Shown: positions 22,599 to 31,119 of the stretch, piece by piece
Layout: each line of letters starts with the position of its first letter
How positions within the stretch are numbered: the stretch's first letter is position 1
DNA from: Micromonospora_J zhanjiangensis
GTDB taxonomy: Bacteria > Actinomycetota > Actinomycetes > Mycobacteriales > Micromonosporaceae
Assembly: GCF_042650605.1 (NCBI RefSeq)
Contig: NZ_JBHSBN010000029.1
Span: 1-64,000, forward strand
Reading direction: 5' to 3'
Length of the DNA: 64,000 nt
Translations under genes and position numbers: made by a program
Notes under the pieces: generated by a model
What the model was told of the DNA's origin: nothing
Database searches by the model: none
What the model saw: only the letters and a program-made list of their open reading frames with translations

Positions 22599-23969
22599 AT
22601 GGCCCGGATCCTGGTCACGTCGTTGCCGTTCGCCGGGCATGTCGGCCCGACCGGCGCGCTCGCCGCCGAGTTGGTCCACCGTGGTCACCACGTGGTTGCC
22701 TACACGGGACGCAAGTACCGGGACCGGTTCGTGGCGGCCGGCGCGCAATGGCTGCCGTGGACCCGGGCGCAGGACTTCGACGACGCGGACCTGGGCGCGA
22801 CGTTTCCCGGGCTCGGTGACGGTAAGGGCCTGCGGGGCGCCCGGGCCAACGGCGACCTCATCCTCTTCGGCACCGCGTCCGGTCAGGCCCGGGACATCCT
22901 GGCGGCGGCCGAGCGGGAACCTTTCGACCTGGTGGTGGCCGACCAGCTCGGCTTCGGTGCCGGTCTGGCCGCCGAGGCGCTGGCGATCCCGTGGGCCTCG
23001 GTGGCTGTGACTCCGCTGACCATGGTGTCCAGCCGCGACCTGCCGCCGCCAGGGACCCCGTTCCCACCTGGTACGGGACGGCTGAGCCGGGTCCGGGACG
23101 CCCTGCTGCGCGCGGCCGCCGGGCTAGCCTACCGGCGACTGGTCGATCCGCGGCTGAATCGGATCCGCGCCGAGGTCGGGCTCGGCCGTGCCGCCCTCGG
23201 CGCCCCCGACAGCCTCTACTCCCCGCGGTTGCTGCTGGCCCAGGGCGTACCCGCCCTGGAGTACCCGCGCACCGATCTGCCCGGCCAGGTCCACTTCGTC
23301 GGCCGACTCACGCCGGCCCGCCGACCTGACCCGGCCCACCAACCGCCGGCGAGCCGGCCCGACCCGCCCATGCCGTCGCCGGCGAGCCGGCCCGACCCGG
23401 CCCACCGGCGGCCGGCCTGGTGGTCCGACCTGGTGGCCGCCCGTACGTCCGGGCGGCCCGTCGTACACATCACCCAGGGCACCCTGGACGTCGACCTGGC
23501 CGACCTGGTCCGGCCGGCCGTCGCCGCCCTGGCCGGAGCGGAGGCGCTGGTGGTCTGCACCACCGGCGGGGTACCCCCGGACACGCTCGGGCCGTTGCCG
23601 GAGAACGTCCGGGCGGCCGCGTTCCTGCCGCACGACCTGTTGCTGCCGCTGGTGGACGTGATGGTCACCAACGGCGGTTGGGGCGGGGTGCTGGCGGCCG
23701 TCGAGCACGGGGTGCCGTTGGTGGTGGCGGGCGGCTCGCTCGACAAGCCCGAGGTGGCCCGCCGGGTCGCCCGCGCCGGGGTCGGGCTCGACCTGCGTAC
23801 CGGTGAACCGGGCCGGCGGCGGATCCGCCGGGCCGTGGCGACGGTGCTCGACGGACCGGAGTTCCGCCGCCGAGCGCGGGCGCTGGCGGCCGAACTGGCC
23901 GCCGCGGGCGGGATACCGGCGGCGGCCGACCTGGTCGAGGGACTGCTCACCCCCCGTACGGGCGGGTGA
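22599..23969 (+). CDS. MGT-type glycosyltransferase (GT1/UGT-like)
   Basis: 456 residues, ATG preceded by GGGAGG. The N-terminal domain starts MARILVTSLPFAGHVGPTGALAAEL, the acceptor-binding motif of the macrolide glycosyltransferase family. The C-terminal domain has HITQGTLDVD, LPHDLLLPLVDVMVTNGGWGGVLAAVEHGVPLVVAGG, the NDP-sugar binding region with an N-G-G-W-G variant of the HGG motif. A proline-rich linker (about residues 244-270) carries two copies of ASRPDP. Acceptor and sugar are unknown; no natural-product cluster surrounds it, so it may modify a xenobiotic or lipid. Confidence 0.87.
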   Translation: MARILVTSLPFAGHVGPTGALAAELVHRGHHVVAYTGRKYRDRFVAAGAQWLPWTRAQDFDDADLGATFPGLGDGKGLRGARANGDLILFGTASGQARDILAAAEREPFDLVVADQLGFGAGLAAEALAIPWASVAVTPLTMVSSRDLPPPGTPFPPGTGRLSRVRDALLRAAAGLAYRRLVDPRLNRIRAEVGLGRAALGAPDSLYSPRLLLAQGVPALEYPRTDLPGQVHFVGRLTPARRPDPAHQPPASRPDPPMPSPASRPDPAHRRPAWWSDLVAARTSGRPVVHITQGTLDVDLADLVRPAVAALAGAEALVVCTTGGVPPDTLGPLPENVRAAAFLPHDLLLPLVDVMVTNGGWGGVLAAVEHGVPLVVAGGSLDKPEVARRVARAGVGLDLRTGEPGRRRIRRAVATVLDGPEFRRRARALAAELAAAGGIPAAADLVEGLLTPRTGG

Positions 23970-24324
23970 TGATCTCCAGGCTGTGGCCGTTGGGGTCGAG
24001 CCAGTACACGCCGCGACCCCCGTCGTTGGTGTTGATCCGGCCCGGTTCCCGACGCATCGGATCGGCCCAGTACGGCAGATTCCGTTCCTTGATCCGGCCC
24101 CAGATCCGGTCGAACTCGTCCTCACCGACCAGGAACGCGTAGTGCTGCGGATGCACCGGCTGGTCGACCTGGAGGACGTCGAGCGACACTCCGTTGTCCA
24201 CCTCGACCACCCGGAACGGACCGTACGTCCCGGCCGGTGTCAGGCCGAGGATCTCGACCAGGAACTCGGCGGTCTCCTCGCGGTCCCGGGCCTCCACGAT
24301 GGTGTGGTTCAGCTGTACGGGCAT
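23947..24324 (-). CDS. VOC-family (glyoxalase/dioxygenase fold) protein
   Basis: 125 residues. MPVQLNHTIVEARDREETAEF starts the first beta-alpha-beta module (metal ligand H7), and HYAFLVGEDEFDRIWGRI with VYWLDPNGHSLEIIT (ligands H, E) forms the second. It is a single-domain VOC protein of normal length. It converges on the glycosyltransferase gene and overlaps its end by 23 bases. Catalytic type (glyoxalase, dioxygenase or resistance protein) cannot be assigned. Confidence 0.87.
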   Translation of the reverse strand: MPVQLNHTIVEARDREETAEFLVEILGLTPAGTYGPFRVVEVDNGVSLDVLQVDQPVHPQHYAFLVGEDEFDRIWGRIKERNLPYWADPMRREPGRINTNDGGRGVYWLDPNGHSLEIITRPYGG

Positions 24325-24563
24325 GACCTACCTCCGGGATCGATACGAATGACTCGGGTCGCCCAACGGTAGGAGTTCAACCGAGCTTCATGTCAATCCG
24401 GGGCGATCGTGCCCCGATGCCCCGTTCCCCGCCACCGCCCGGACCGCCGCCGGCTGGACCGCCGCCGGGCGGGATCCGCCTTCACCCGGTCGGGGTGATG
24501 CCGGCTCATCTCCATCGGGGCGAAACTGCCGGGGACAGGACGGACCGGCGGGAGGACACCGGG

Positions 24564-24920
24564 GTGGCCGAGCGGATCGGACAGTTCTTCGCCGAACTGG
24601 ACCGACGCGGCGCCGGTCTGCTCCCGGACAAGTACACCGGCACCGTGCTGTTGGAACTGACCCAGGACGACGTCGTCGAGCGGTGGACATTGGTCATCGA
24701 CCGAGGTCGGGTCGAGGTACGCCGGGACGACGTCGAGCCGGACTGCCTGATCCGTTCGCCCAGGGACGCGTTCGCCCGGCTGCTGGCCGGTCGGCAGGGG
24801 GTGTTCGCCGCCGTCTGGCGCAACGAGCTGAGCGTCGAGGGCGACATCGCCCTGCTGCTCGGTCCGGTGCGTGACCTGATGACCCGGGTGCGGAGGGGAG
24901 GCAGCGACGGTGGACCCTGA
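24564..24920 (+). CDS. SCP2 sterol-binding-domain protein
   Basis: 118 residues from a GTG preceded by GGGAGGA; the open frame continues upstream but that part is proline-rich and lacks a good start. TGTVLLELTQDDVVERWTLVI, VRRDDVEPDCLIRSPRDAF, RQGVFAAVWRNELSVEGDI match the SCP2-like lipid-binding fold. It overlaps the start of the glycogen-debranching gene, a pairing common in actinobacteria. Confidence 0.8.
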   Translation: MAERIGQFFAELDRRGAGLLPDKYTGTVLLELTQDDVVERWTLVIDRGRVEVRRDDVEPDCLIRSPRDAFARLLAGRQGVFAAVWRNELSVEGDIALLLGPVRDLMTRVRRGGSDGGP

Positions 24921-27000
24921 GCTGGTCAGCATCCTCGACGGCAACCACTTCGTGCTCAGCGACGACGTGGGCGACATATATCCCTGCGAGCGGGCCCCGG
25001 CCGGTGTCTTCTCGTTCGACACCCGGTTCGTGTCGTGCTGGAGGCTGACCCTGAACGGGAAGCGGCTGCACAGCCTCTCGGTGGACGACCTGAACCACTT
25101 CGAGACGCGATACTTCCTCGTTCCGGGTGCCGCGACGCACTACGTGGACGCCAAGCTCTCCGTGATCCGGCACCGCTGGGTGGGTGCCAGCTTCGACGAG
25201 ACCATCACCGTGCTGAACCACGACACCGAGCCGGCGGACGTCCGGATCCGGATCGACGTAAGCGCCGACTTCGCCGACACGGCCCAGCTGCGGCTCGGCT
25301 ACCGGTCGGAACGACCGGGCCGGATACACACCCGCGTCGAACAGGAGTGCCTGCGGCTCAGTTACGAGCGGGAGACGTTCGTCCGGGAGACGATCGTCTC
25401 GGCCAGGGAACCGCACGACACGGACGCGGGCGGCATGACCTTCACGGTCCGGATTCCACCGCACGGCAGGTGGAGCACCGGCATTCATGTGCATTGCGTG
25501 CTGCTCAGTTCCCTCGGCCGAGACATCCGGTCGACCCTGGCGGCGCACAAAGGTCGCCAGCGGGTGGAGATGCGCGCCGAGTTGGCGGACTGGATGAATT
25601 CGGCACCGCGGCTGGCGACCGACTCCCGGGACCTGAGCACGTCGTACCAACGCAGTCTGGTGGACCTCGGCGCGTTGCGGTACCCCGCGCTGTCGCTCCG
25701 GCCGCGAGTGCCCGTCGGTGGCATGCCGTGGCACATGACGCTGTGCGGGCGGGACGCCATCGTCACCTGCCTGCAGACGATCTGCTTCACGCCGCAGCTC
25801 ACGCCGTCCACCTTGCTCCTGCTCGCCAGCGGGCACGGCGTCGAGAGCAACGACTTCCGGGAGGAGGAGCCGGGCAAGATCCTCGACGAGGTGCGGTACG
25901 GCGAAAGCGCCGCGTTCGAGGACCTGCCGCACGCGGCGTACTACGGCGCGGCGGACACCACGCCGCTGTTCGTGGTGCTGCTCGACGAGTACCAGCGGTG
26001 GACCGGCGACGTGGAACTGGTCCGCGAGTTGGAGTACGAGAGCCGCGCGGCGCTGCGGTGGATCGACGAGTACGGCGACCTGACCGGCCGCGGCTATCTC
26101 TCCTACCGCCGGCGCAACACCGAGCACGGGCTGGAGAACCAGGGCTGGAAGAACTCCTGGGACGCCGTCTCGTACGCCGACGGCCGGTTGCCGGGCCTGC
26201 CCCGGAGCACCTGCGAACTGCAGGGTTACGCGTACGACGCGAAGCTGCGCGGGGCGCGGCTGGCCCGACTGTGCTGGGGTGATCCGGCGTACGCCGACCG
26301 GTTGGAACGGGAGGCCACCGAACTCAAGGTCCGGTTCAACCGGGACTTCTGGCTGCCCCGCGAGGAGTACTTCGCGGCCGCCCTGGACGGCGACGGAACC
26401 CCGGTCGACTCCCTCACCTCCAACATCGGCCATCTGCTGTGGAGCGGCATCGTCGACGAGGACAAGGCCGACAAGGTGGCCGGGCACCTGACCGGTGACC
26501 GGCTGTTCTCTGGTTGGGGGATCCGTACCCTGGCCGACGACAGCCGCCGCTACAACCCGCTCGGCACGCACACCGGCATGATCTGGCCGTTCGACAACTC
26601 GTTGACCGTCTGGGGGCTGCGCCGGTACGGCTTCGACGAGCAGGCGGTCCGGGTCGCCGAGGGGCTGTTCGACGCCGCCGCGTTCTTCAACGGTCGACTG
26701 CCCGCCGCGTTTGCCGGCTACGACCGGGCGCTGACGAAGAATCCGGTGCGCCGGCCCGGCGTCGACGCGCCGTACTCCCCCTCCAGCGGTACGACGTTGT
26801 TGCTGCTGCGCGTCCTGCTCGGCATCGAGCCGTGCGGCGACCGGTTGACCGTGGACCCGGCGATGTCGGAGCGGTTGGGTCGGGTGGAACTGCTCGACAT
26901 CCCCGGCCCGTGGGGGCGGCTGGACGCGTTCGCCCGCGGCCGCGTACGCCTCGACGACGCCGGACCGGCAGCCCGCCCGGCCACGGCCGCCGGCCGGTAA
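24910..27000 (+). CDS. Amylo-alpha-1,6-glucosidase family protein
   Basis: 696 residues, GTG with GGAGGGGAGG just upstream. N-terminal GDE_N-like beta domain (about 10-215: VLSDDVGDIYPCERAPAGVF and FDTRFVSCWRLTLNGKRL), then an (alpha/alpha)6 barrel. Conserved patches: MTLCGRDAIVTCLQTI, LENQGWKNSWDAV, SGWGIRTLA, HTGMIWPFDNSL. The family includes the glucosidase half of glycogen-debranching enzymes, but this stand-alone group with an SCP2 partner has no proven substrate. Cytosolic, no signal peptide. Confidence 0.88.
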   Translation: MDPELVSILDGNHFVLSDDVGDIYPCERAPAGVFSFDTRFVSCWRLTLNGKRLHSLSVDDLNHFETRYFLVPGAATHYVDAKLSVIRHRWVGASFDETITVLNHDTEPADVRIRIDVSADFADTAQLRLGYRSERPGRIHTRVEQECLRLSYERETFVRETIVSAREPHDTDAGGMTFTVRIPPHGRWSTGIHVHCVLLSSLGRDIRSTLAAHKGRQRVEMRAELADWMNSAPRLATDSRDLSTSYQRSLVDLGALRYPALSLRPRVPVGGMPWHMTLCGRDAIVTCLQTICFTPQLTPSTLLLLASGHGVESNDFREEEPGKILDEVRYGESAAFEDLPHAAYYGAADTTPLFVVLLDEYQRWTGDVELVRELEYESRAALRWIDEYGDLTGRGYLSYRRRNTEHGLENQGWKNSWDAVSYADGRLPGLPRSTCELQGYAYDAKLRGARLARLCWGDPAYADRLEREATELKVRFNRDFWLPREEYFAAALDGDGTPVDSLTSNIGHLLWSGIVDEDKADKVAGHLTGDRLFSGWGIRTLADDSRRYNPLGTHTGMIWPFDNSLTVWGLRRYGFDEQAVRVAEGLFDAAAFFNGRLPAAFAGYDRALTKNPVRRPGVDAPYSPSSGTTLLLLRVLLGIEPCGDRLTVDPAMSERLGRVELLDIPGPWGRLDAFARGRVRLDDAGPAARPATAAGR

Positions 27001-27042
27001 TCCGGTCGCGATCGGTCGTACCCGACCTGCAGAATCCCGGAA

Positions 27043-28413
27043 ATGTTGCGGTTCACCCCACCCAACCGCCCGGAGGCGCGGCGGATCCTGGCCGGGACCC
27101 TGCTGTCGGCGATCGGCCGAGGTCTCACCCTGCCGTTCCTGTTCATCTACCTGACCGACGTACGGGGTCTCACCGACGCACGGGCCGGTCTGGTGATCGG
27201 CTGGTTCGGCGCGGTCACGCTGGCCCTGTCGCCCCTCGGCGGCACCCTCATCGACCGGGTCGGGGCCCGTCGGGTCGTGCTGCCGTGCCTGGTCTTCGAG
27301 GCGGTCGGGGTGGGCTCGTTGGCCCTGGTCGACTCGACCGTCACCGCCGCCCTCGCGGTCACGGTGATGGCGGTGGGCAGCGCGGCGATCTGGTCCGGGC
27401 AGAACACCATCCTCGCCTCGCTCACCGACGCCGACGAACGGCAGCGGGTGTTCGGGTTGAACTTCGCCCTGCTCAACCTCGGGATCGGGGCCGGTGGCCT
27501 GGTCGCCGGCTCGATCGTCGACACCACCCGACCGAGCACGTTCCAGCTGGTCTACCTGCTCGACGCGGTCAGCTACCTGGCGCCCGCGGTGATCCTGCTC
27601 ACGCTTCCGGCGGTCGGCCGCCGGCTCGCGGCACCGGCCGAAAGCGCCGGCCGGAGCGGCCGACGGGGCGGCTACCTGGCGGTGCTGGCGGACCGGCCGT
27701 TCCGCCGCCTGGTGGTCTTCGGCCTGGTGCTCACCACCTGCGGCTACGCCCAGCTCGAGGTCGGCTTCACCGCGTTCACGGTACGGGTGCTCGGGGAGCC
27801 GCCGCGGGTGGTGGCCTGGGGGCTGGCGGCCAACACGATCGTGATCGTGCTCGCCCAACTGGTGGTCATCCGGCGGCTGGAGGGCCGCAGCCGGGCGGCG
27901 GCGCTGGCCGTGACCGGCGCCGTGTTCGCGTCGGCGTGGCTGATCCTCGGCTCGGCCGGGCTGGTCGACCGGACCGGTTCGCTGCTCGCCGCGCTCTGCG
28001 TGGTGGCCTGTGCCGCCGTCTTCGGGCTGGGCGAGACGCTGTTGTCACCGGTGCTGCCCGCCCTCACCAACGCGCTGGCCACCGACGAGTTGCGCGGCCG
28101 GTACAACGCGATGAGTTCCATGATCTTCGGAATCAGCGGGGTGATCGGTCCGATCACCGCCGGGCCGCTGATCGGCGCCGGCGGCGGCGCGCTCTGGGTG
28201 GCCCTGGTCTCCGGCGGCTGCCTGGTGGCCGCGCTGATCGCCCTGTCGCTGCGCCCGATGCTCTCCGCCGAGCAGGACGGCCGGCCCGCCGACCCGCTCC
28301 ACGCCGCGTCGACCGGATTCGGGGTGCCCGGGGCCAGCTCGACGCCGTCGACCTCGGCCCGGCCGCCGCAGGGTCGAAAGTCAGCGGACCGGCCGCCTAT
28401 CATCAGCCGATGA
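27043..28413 (+). CDS. MFS transporter
   Basis: 456 residues with about 12 hydrophobic segments. The loop between helices 2 and 3 reads GGTLIDRVGARRVVLPC, the MFS motif A (G-x-x-x-D-R-x-G-x-R/K). Later IRRLEGRSRAAALAV is the equivalent loop in the second half. The layout is that of small-drug or sugar exporters (MdtG/DHA1 type). A serine/proline-rich tail follows the last helix. It is coupled to the next gene by ATGA. Confidence 0.88.
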   Translation: MLRFTPPNRPEARRILAGTLLSAIGRGLTLPFLFIYLTDVRGLTDARAGLVIGWFGAVTLALSPLGGTLIDRVGARRVVLPCLVFEAVGVGSLALVDSTVTAALAVTVMAVGSAAIWSGQNTILASLTDADERQRVFGLNFALLNLGIGAGGLVAGSIVDTTRPSTFQLVYLLDAVSYLAPAVILLTLPAVGRRLAAPAESAGRSGRRGGYLAVLADRPFRRLVVFGLVLTTCGYAQLEVGFTAFTVRVLGEPPRVVAWGLAANTIVIVLAQLVVIRRLEGRSRAAALAVTGAVFASAWLILGSAGLVDRTGSLLAALCVVACAAVFGLGETLLSPVLPALTNALATDELRGRYNAMSSMIFGISGVIGPITAGPLIGAGGGALWVALVSGGCLVAALIALSLRPMLSAEQDGRPADPLHAASTGFGVPGASSTPSTSARPPQGRKSADRPPIISR

Positions 28414-28820
28414 CCGGCTTCGTGTCGCGCGGCCTGACGCCGGAGGAGCGCGAGTTGGTGGGTCTGGCGCGCGATCGCATCCGTACGGGTGGCTGGGTTG
28501 TCGTCGTCCTGCAGTTCGTCCTGGCCGTCCTGTGTGCGGTGCAGGTCTCCTGGTACGTCGGCCGGAGCATGCCCGACCCCGGTCGCGTGAACCTCGTCGT
28601 CGCCCTGCTCGGCGGCCTGGCCTGGTACCTGATGGCGCTGGCCCTGCCGTTGGCGATGCTGCTCGGTCTCACCGGCGGCGCGTTGCTGGCCTGGCGGCTG
28701 CCCCGGCTGAGCCGGGCCCTGGCCCGGCTGCTGGTGGCCGGGACGCTGCTGTGCACCGCCGTCGTGGTGCTCGGCATGACCCCGTTCGGGCGGGCCATGC
28801 ACACCTGGTGGTTGGACTGA
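28410..28820 (+). CDS. Small membrane protein, 136 aa
   Basis: Three likely transmembrane helices (about 27-48 WVVVVLQFVLAVLCAVQVSWY, 65-90, 105-122) separated by short loops; cytoplasmic N-terminus MTGFVSRGLTPEERELVGLA. No family recognised. It overlaps the MFS stop by ATGA, so the two are probably cotranslated. Confidence 0.65.
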   Translation: MTGFVSRGLTPEERELVGLARDRIRTGGWVVVVLQFVLAVLCAVQVSWYVGRSMPDPGRVNLVVALLGGLAWYLMALALPLAMLLGLTGGALLAWRLPRLSRALARLLVAGTLLCTAVVVLGMTPFGRAMHTWWLD

Positions 28821-28881
28821 TCGGCCACGGCGTCCGACCGGTTCGGTCGCCCGACGGCCGGCCGGCCCGGTCCCGTACCGG

Positions 28882-29367
28882 TCAGGCCGATCCGGTGGTG
28901 TGCTGCTCGACCGGCGAGATGCGCCGGCCGGCCTCGGCCGCCTGACGGACCGCGGCCCAGCAGGCGGTGGTGGTGATCGTCAGTCCCCGTTGTCGCGTCC
29001 CCGGCGGTGGCAGCCAGTTGGCCGGGTCCCGCAAGGCGATGGTGAGATCGTCCGCCGACATGGCCGACGTGTCGTGCCAGCGTCCGGAGTACGTTTCCCT
29101 GGTCTCGATCCAGTTCCGCCCCACCAGGCCCACGAGCACCGGGACGAACCTGGCGATGAGCGCGATCCGGGCCGGCTCGTCGAGTCGGGAGGGCTGGGCC
29201 GGGTCCCCGGTCAGCGCCCAGCGCAACCGCCTGCCGTACTCGTCGAGCACCTCGTCGAGATAGCCGTCCCGCTCACCGACGGCGAGCATGGCGTACTCCT
29301 CCAGGGTCAGCTCGTCCAGGATCCGCACACCGGGCCGGTTTCCCACGCCCGTCGGAGACTCACCCAC
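28882..29367 (-). CDS. Hypothetical protein, 161 aa
   Basis: No family recognised. It looks like a soluble acidic/helical protein: LDELTLEEYAMLAVGERDGYLDE, then ARIALIARFVPVLVGLVGRNWIE and ADDLTIALRDPANWLPPP. The good codon bias and the promoter-like AT-rich stretch 29370-29440 upstream support a real gene. It converges with the MFS/membrane-protein pair. Confidence 0.65.
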   Translation of the reverse strand: MGESPTGVGNRPGVRILDELTLEEYAMLAVGERDGYLDEVLDEYGRRLRWALTGDPAQPSRLDEPARIALIARFVPVLVGLVGRNWIETRETYSGRWHDTSAMSADDLTIALRDPANWLPPPGTRQRGLTITTTACWAAVRQAAEAGRRISPVEQHTTGSA

Positions 29368-29459
29368 CCGAAAGCGGACCTAACCGTACTAAAACCTAAT
29401 AACCGCTGAAATTTTTCTTGTCGGCAATGCCGGGCATCGTGAGTAATCTTGTCGCACCA

Positions 29460-29482
29460 GCCGCCCGGTGAACCCGGGCGGC
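29460..29482 (+). promoter_or_regulatory. Hairpin in the leader of the GGDEF gene
   Basis: A perfect 9-bp stem (GCCGCCCGG with CCGGGCGGC around TGAAC) is followed by CTCCCCTTT, 30 bases before the likely ATG at 29512. It resembles a short intrinsic terminator and may attenuate transcription. If the TTG at 29449 is the true start, it is simply coding sequence. Confidence 0.4.
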
Positions 29483-29511
29483 CTCCCCTTTCCCGCCCTC
29501 GGAAACGACAG

Positions 29512-31002
29512 ATGCCCCCGGACCACCAGCGCACCCCACCGGACCACGAGCGCGCGCCATCGGATCATGAGCGCACGCCGCCGGACCACGAGCGGATCAG
29601 CCGCGACGTCACCGCCAATCTGCCGGCCGCGTCGTCGGCGATCGAGGCGTGCCAGCTGACCGTCACCGCGCTGGGCCGGCACACGCCGGCCCGGATCTCC
29701 GTCCTGCTCTGGGTCCACGACCGGTTGCGGTGCGTCGCCGCCACCGGCTCCTGGCAGGCGTTCGCCACCGTCCGACCGGGGACCGGGGTGGTCGGCCGGG
29801 CGTACGAGTCGGGCAAGACCGTACTGGTGTCGGACGTCACCGCGGACCCGGACTACCTGCCGATGCGGCCGGACGTCACGGCGGAGATCTGCGTACCGGT
29901 GCCGGACCGGGACGGCCGGCCGATCGGGGTGCTGGACCTGGAGTGGACCGGGCCGGTCGACCTGGAGCGATGGCGGCAGACCGCCGAGACGATCGCCGGA
30001 CGACTCGGCCTACGGATCTGGGCGCTCGGCGGTCCGGCCGCCGAGTCCCGCAGCGAGAAGCTGTTGCGGCACGTCACCGCGATGACCGCCGCCCCGGACG
30101 AGTTCGCGTTGCGCGCCGCGGCCCGCGAGGCAGCCCGGGACCTGTCCGGTCTCGACGCGGCGGTCCTCGCGCTCGCCGAGCCCACCGGCGGCCGGATCAG
30201 CGCCCCCGCCGGTGAGCCCGGCGACCTGGAGACCCGGATCCGGGTCGCGCTCGACGCCGCCGGACCGGCGACCCTGGCCCGGCTGATCGCGCACACCCAC
30301 CGGTTCGGCGCCACCTACACGCTGGGCGAGGCCGCCACCCCGTCGATGCCCGAGCACGACCTGTTCGTCCGCGCCGGGGTCGGGACGCTGGTGGCGGTCT
30401 CGATCGGCCCGACCGACGCCGGCGGGGTGCTGCTGGTCGCCGACGAGCGGCTGCTGCAGCCGGATCCCACCACGGTGAACCTGATGGAACTGCTCGCCGC
30501 CCAGGCCTGGACCTGCCTGGACCGGCTGCGCGGGATCTCCCTGCTGCGGTTGCGGGCCAGCTCCGATCCGTTGACCGGGCTACGGCACCAGGGCCCGTTC
30601 GGCGAGCGGATGGCCGCGGCGAACCCGGACCGGACCGCCCTGCTGGCCATCGACGTGGACGGCTTCAAGAGCGTCAACGACACGTACGGGCACGCCATCG
30701 GCGACCGGGTGCTGGTCGAGTTGGCCCGGGCGTTGGAGGCGGCCCTGCGGCAGGGCGACGAGCTGTACCGGATCGGCGGGGACGAATTCGTGGCGGTCGT
30801 CGAGGTCGGCCGGCCCGAGGAGGCCCTCGGCATCGCCGAGCGGCTCACCGAGGCGGCCCGCCGGACCGGCCGGACGATCAGCGTCGGCGTGGCGCTGCGG
30901 CATCCCGGCGAGCCGGCGGAACTGACCCTGCGCCGCGCGGACACGGCCCTCTACGACGTCAAGCGTTCCGGCCGCGACGGGGTCCGGCTGGCCACCGGCT
31001 GA
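29512..31002 (+). CDS. GAF-GGDEF diguanylate cyclase
   Basis: 496 residues from ATG 29512 (a TTG at 29449 adds 21). After the DHER repeats, about 35-180 is a GAF domain (GTGVVGRAYESGKTVLVSDV; AEICVPVPDRDGRPIGVLDL), a second weaker GAF-like region spans about 195-345, and the GGDEF domain covers the last 155 residues: DPLTGLRHQGPF, AIDVDGFKSVNDTYGHAIGD and RIGGDEFVAVVE with the catalytic GGDEF intact. The I-site RxxD is not obvious. It should make c-di-GMP, which controls development in actinomycetes. No EAL domain. The input ligand of the GAF domains is unknown. Confidence 0.87.
   Translation: MPPDHQRTPPDHERAPSDHERTPPDHERISRDVTANLPAASSAIEACQLTVTALGRHTPARISVLLWVHDRLRCVAATGSWQAFATVRPGTGVVGRAYESGKTVLVSDVTADPDYLPMRPDVTAEICVPVPDRDGRPIGVLDLEWTGPVDLERWRQTAETIAGRLGLRIWALGGPAAESRSEKLLRHVTAMTAAPDEFALRAAAREAARDLSGLDAAVLALAEPTGGRISAPAGEPGDLETRIRVALDAAGPATLARLIAHTHRFGATYTLGEAATPSMPEHDLFVRAGVGTLVAVSIGPTDAGGVLLVADERLLQPDPTTVNLMELLAAQAWTCLDRLRGISLLRLRASSDPLTGLRHQGPFGERMAAANPDRTALLAIDVDGFKSVNDTYGHAIGDRVLVELARALEAALRQGDELYRIGGDEFVAVVEVGRPEEALGIAERLTEAARRTGRTISVGVALRHPGEPAELTLRRADTALYDVKRSGRDGVRLATG
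29515..29598 (+). repeat. Four tandem 21-bp repeats at the start of the GGDEF gene
   Basis: Four consecutive heptapeptides PPDHQRT, PPDHERA, PSDHERT and PPDHERI are encoded by near-identical 21-base units. Such in-frame tandem repeats can change copy number by slippage, which would vary the length of the N-terminal tail. Confidence 0.8.
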
Positions 31003-31119
31003 CGACCCGCGCCGGCCGGTGGTCGCGGGCCGGGGTCCGGCGGGCGTCCGGCACGGTGGACCCACCGAACCGGCCGGAGGCTCAGCGGCCGGCCGGAGGC
31101 TCAGCGAATGGCGGCCAGC

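Noticed and set aside
29380..29482. Possible c-di-GMP riboswitch before the GGDEF gene
   Set aside because: I looked for the GEMM-I core (GGGACGCAAAGCC and conserved A-rich elements) and did not find it; only a simple hairpin is present.
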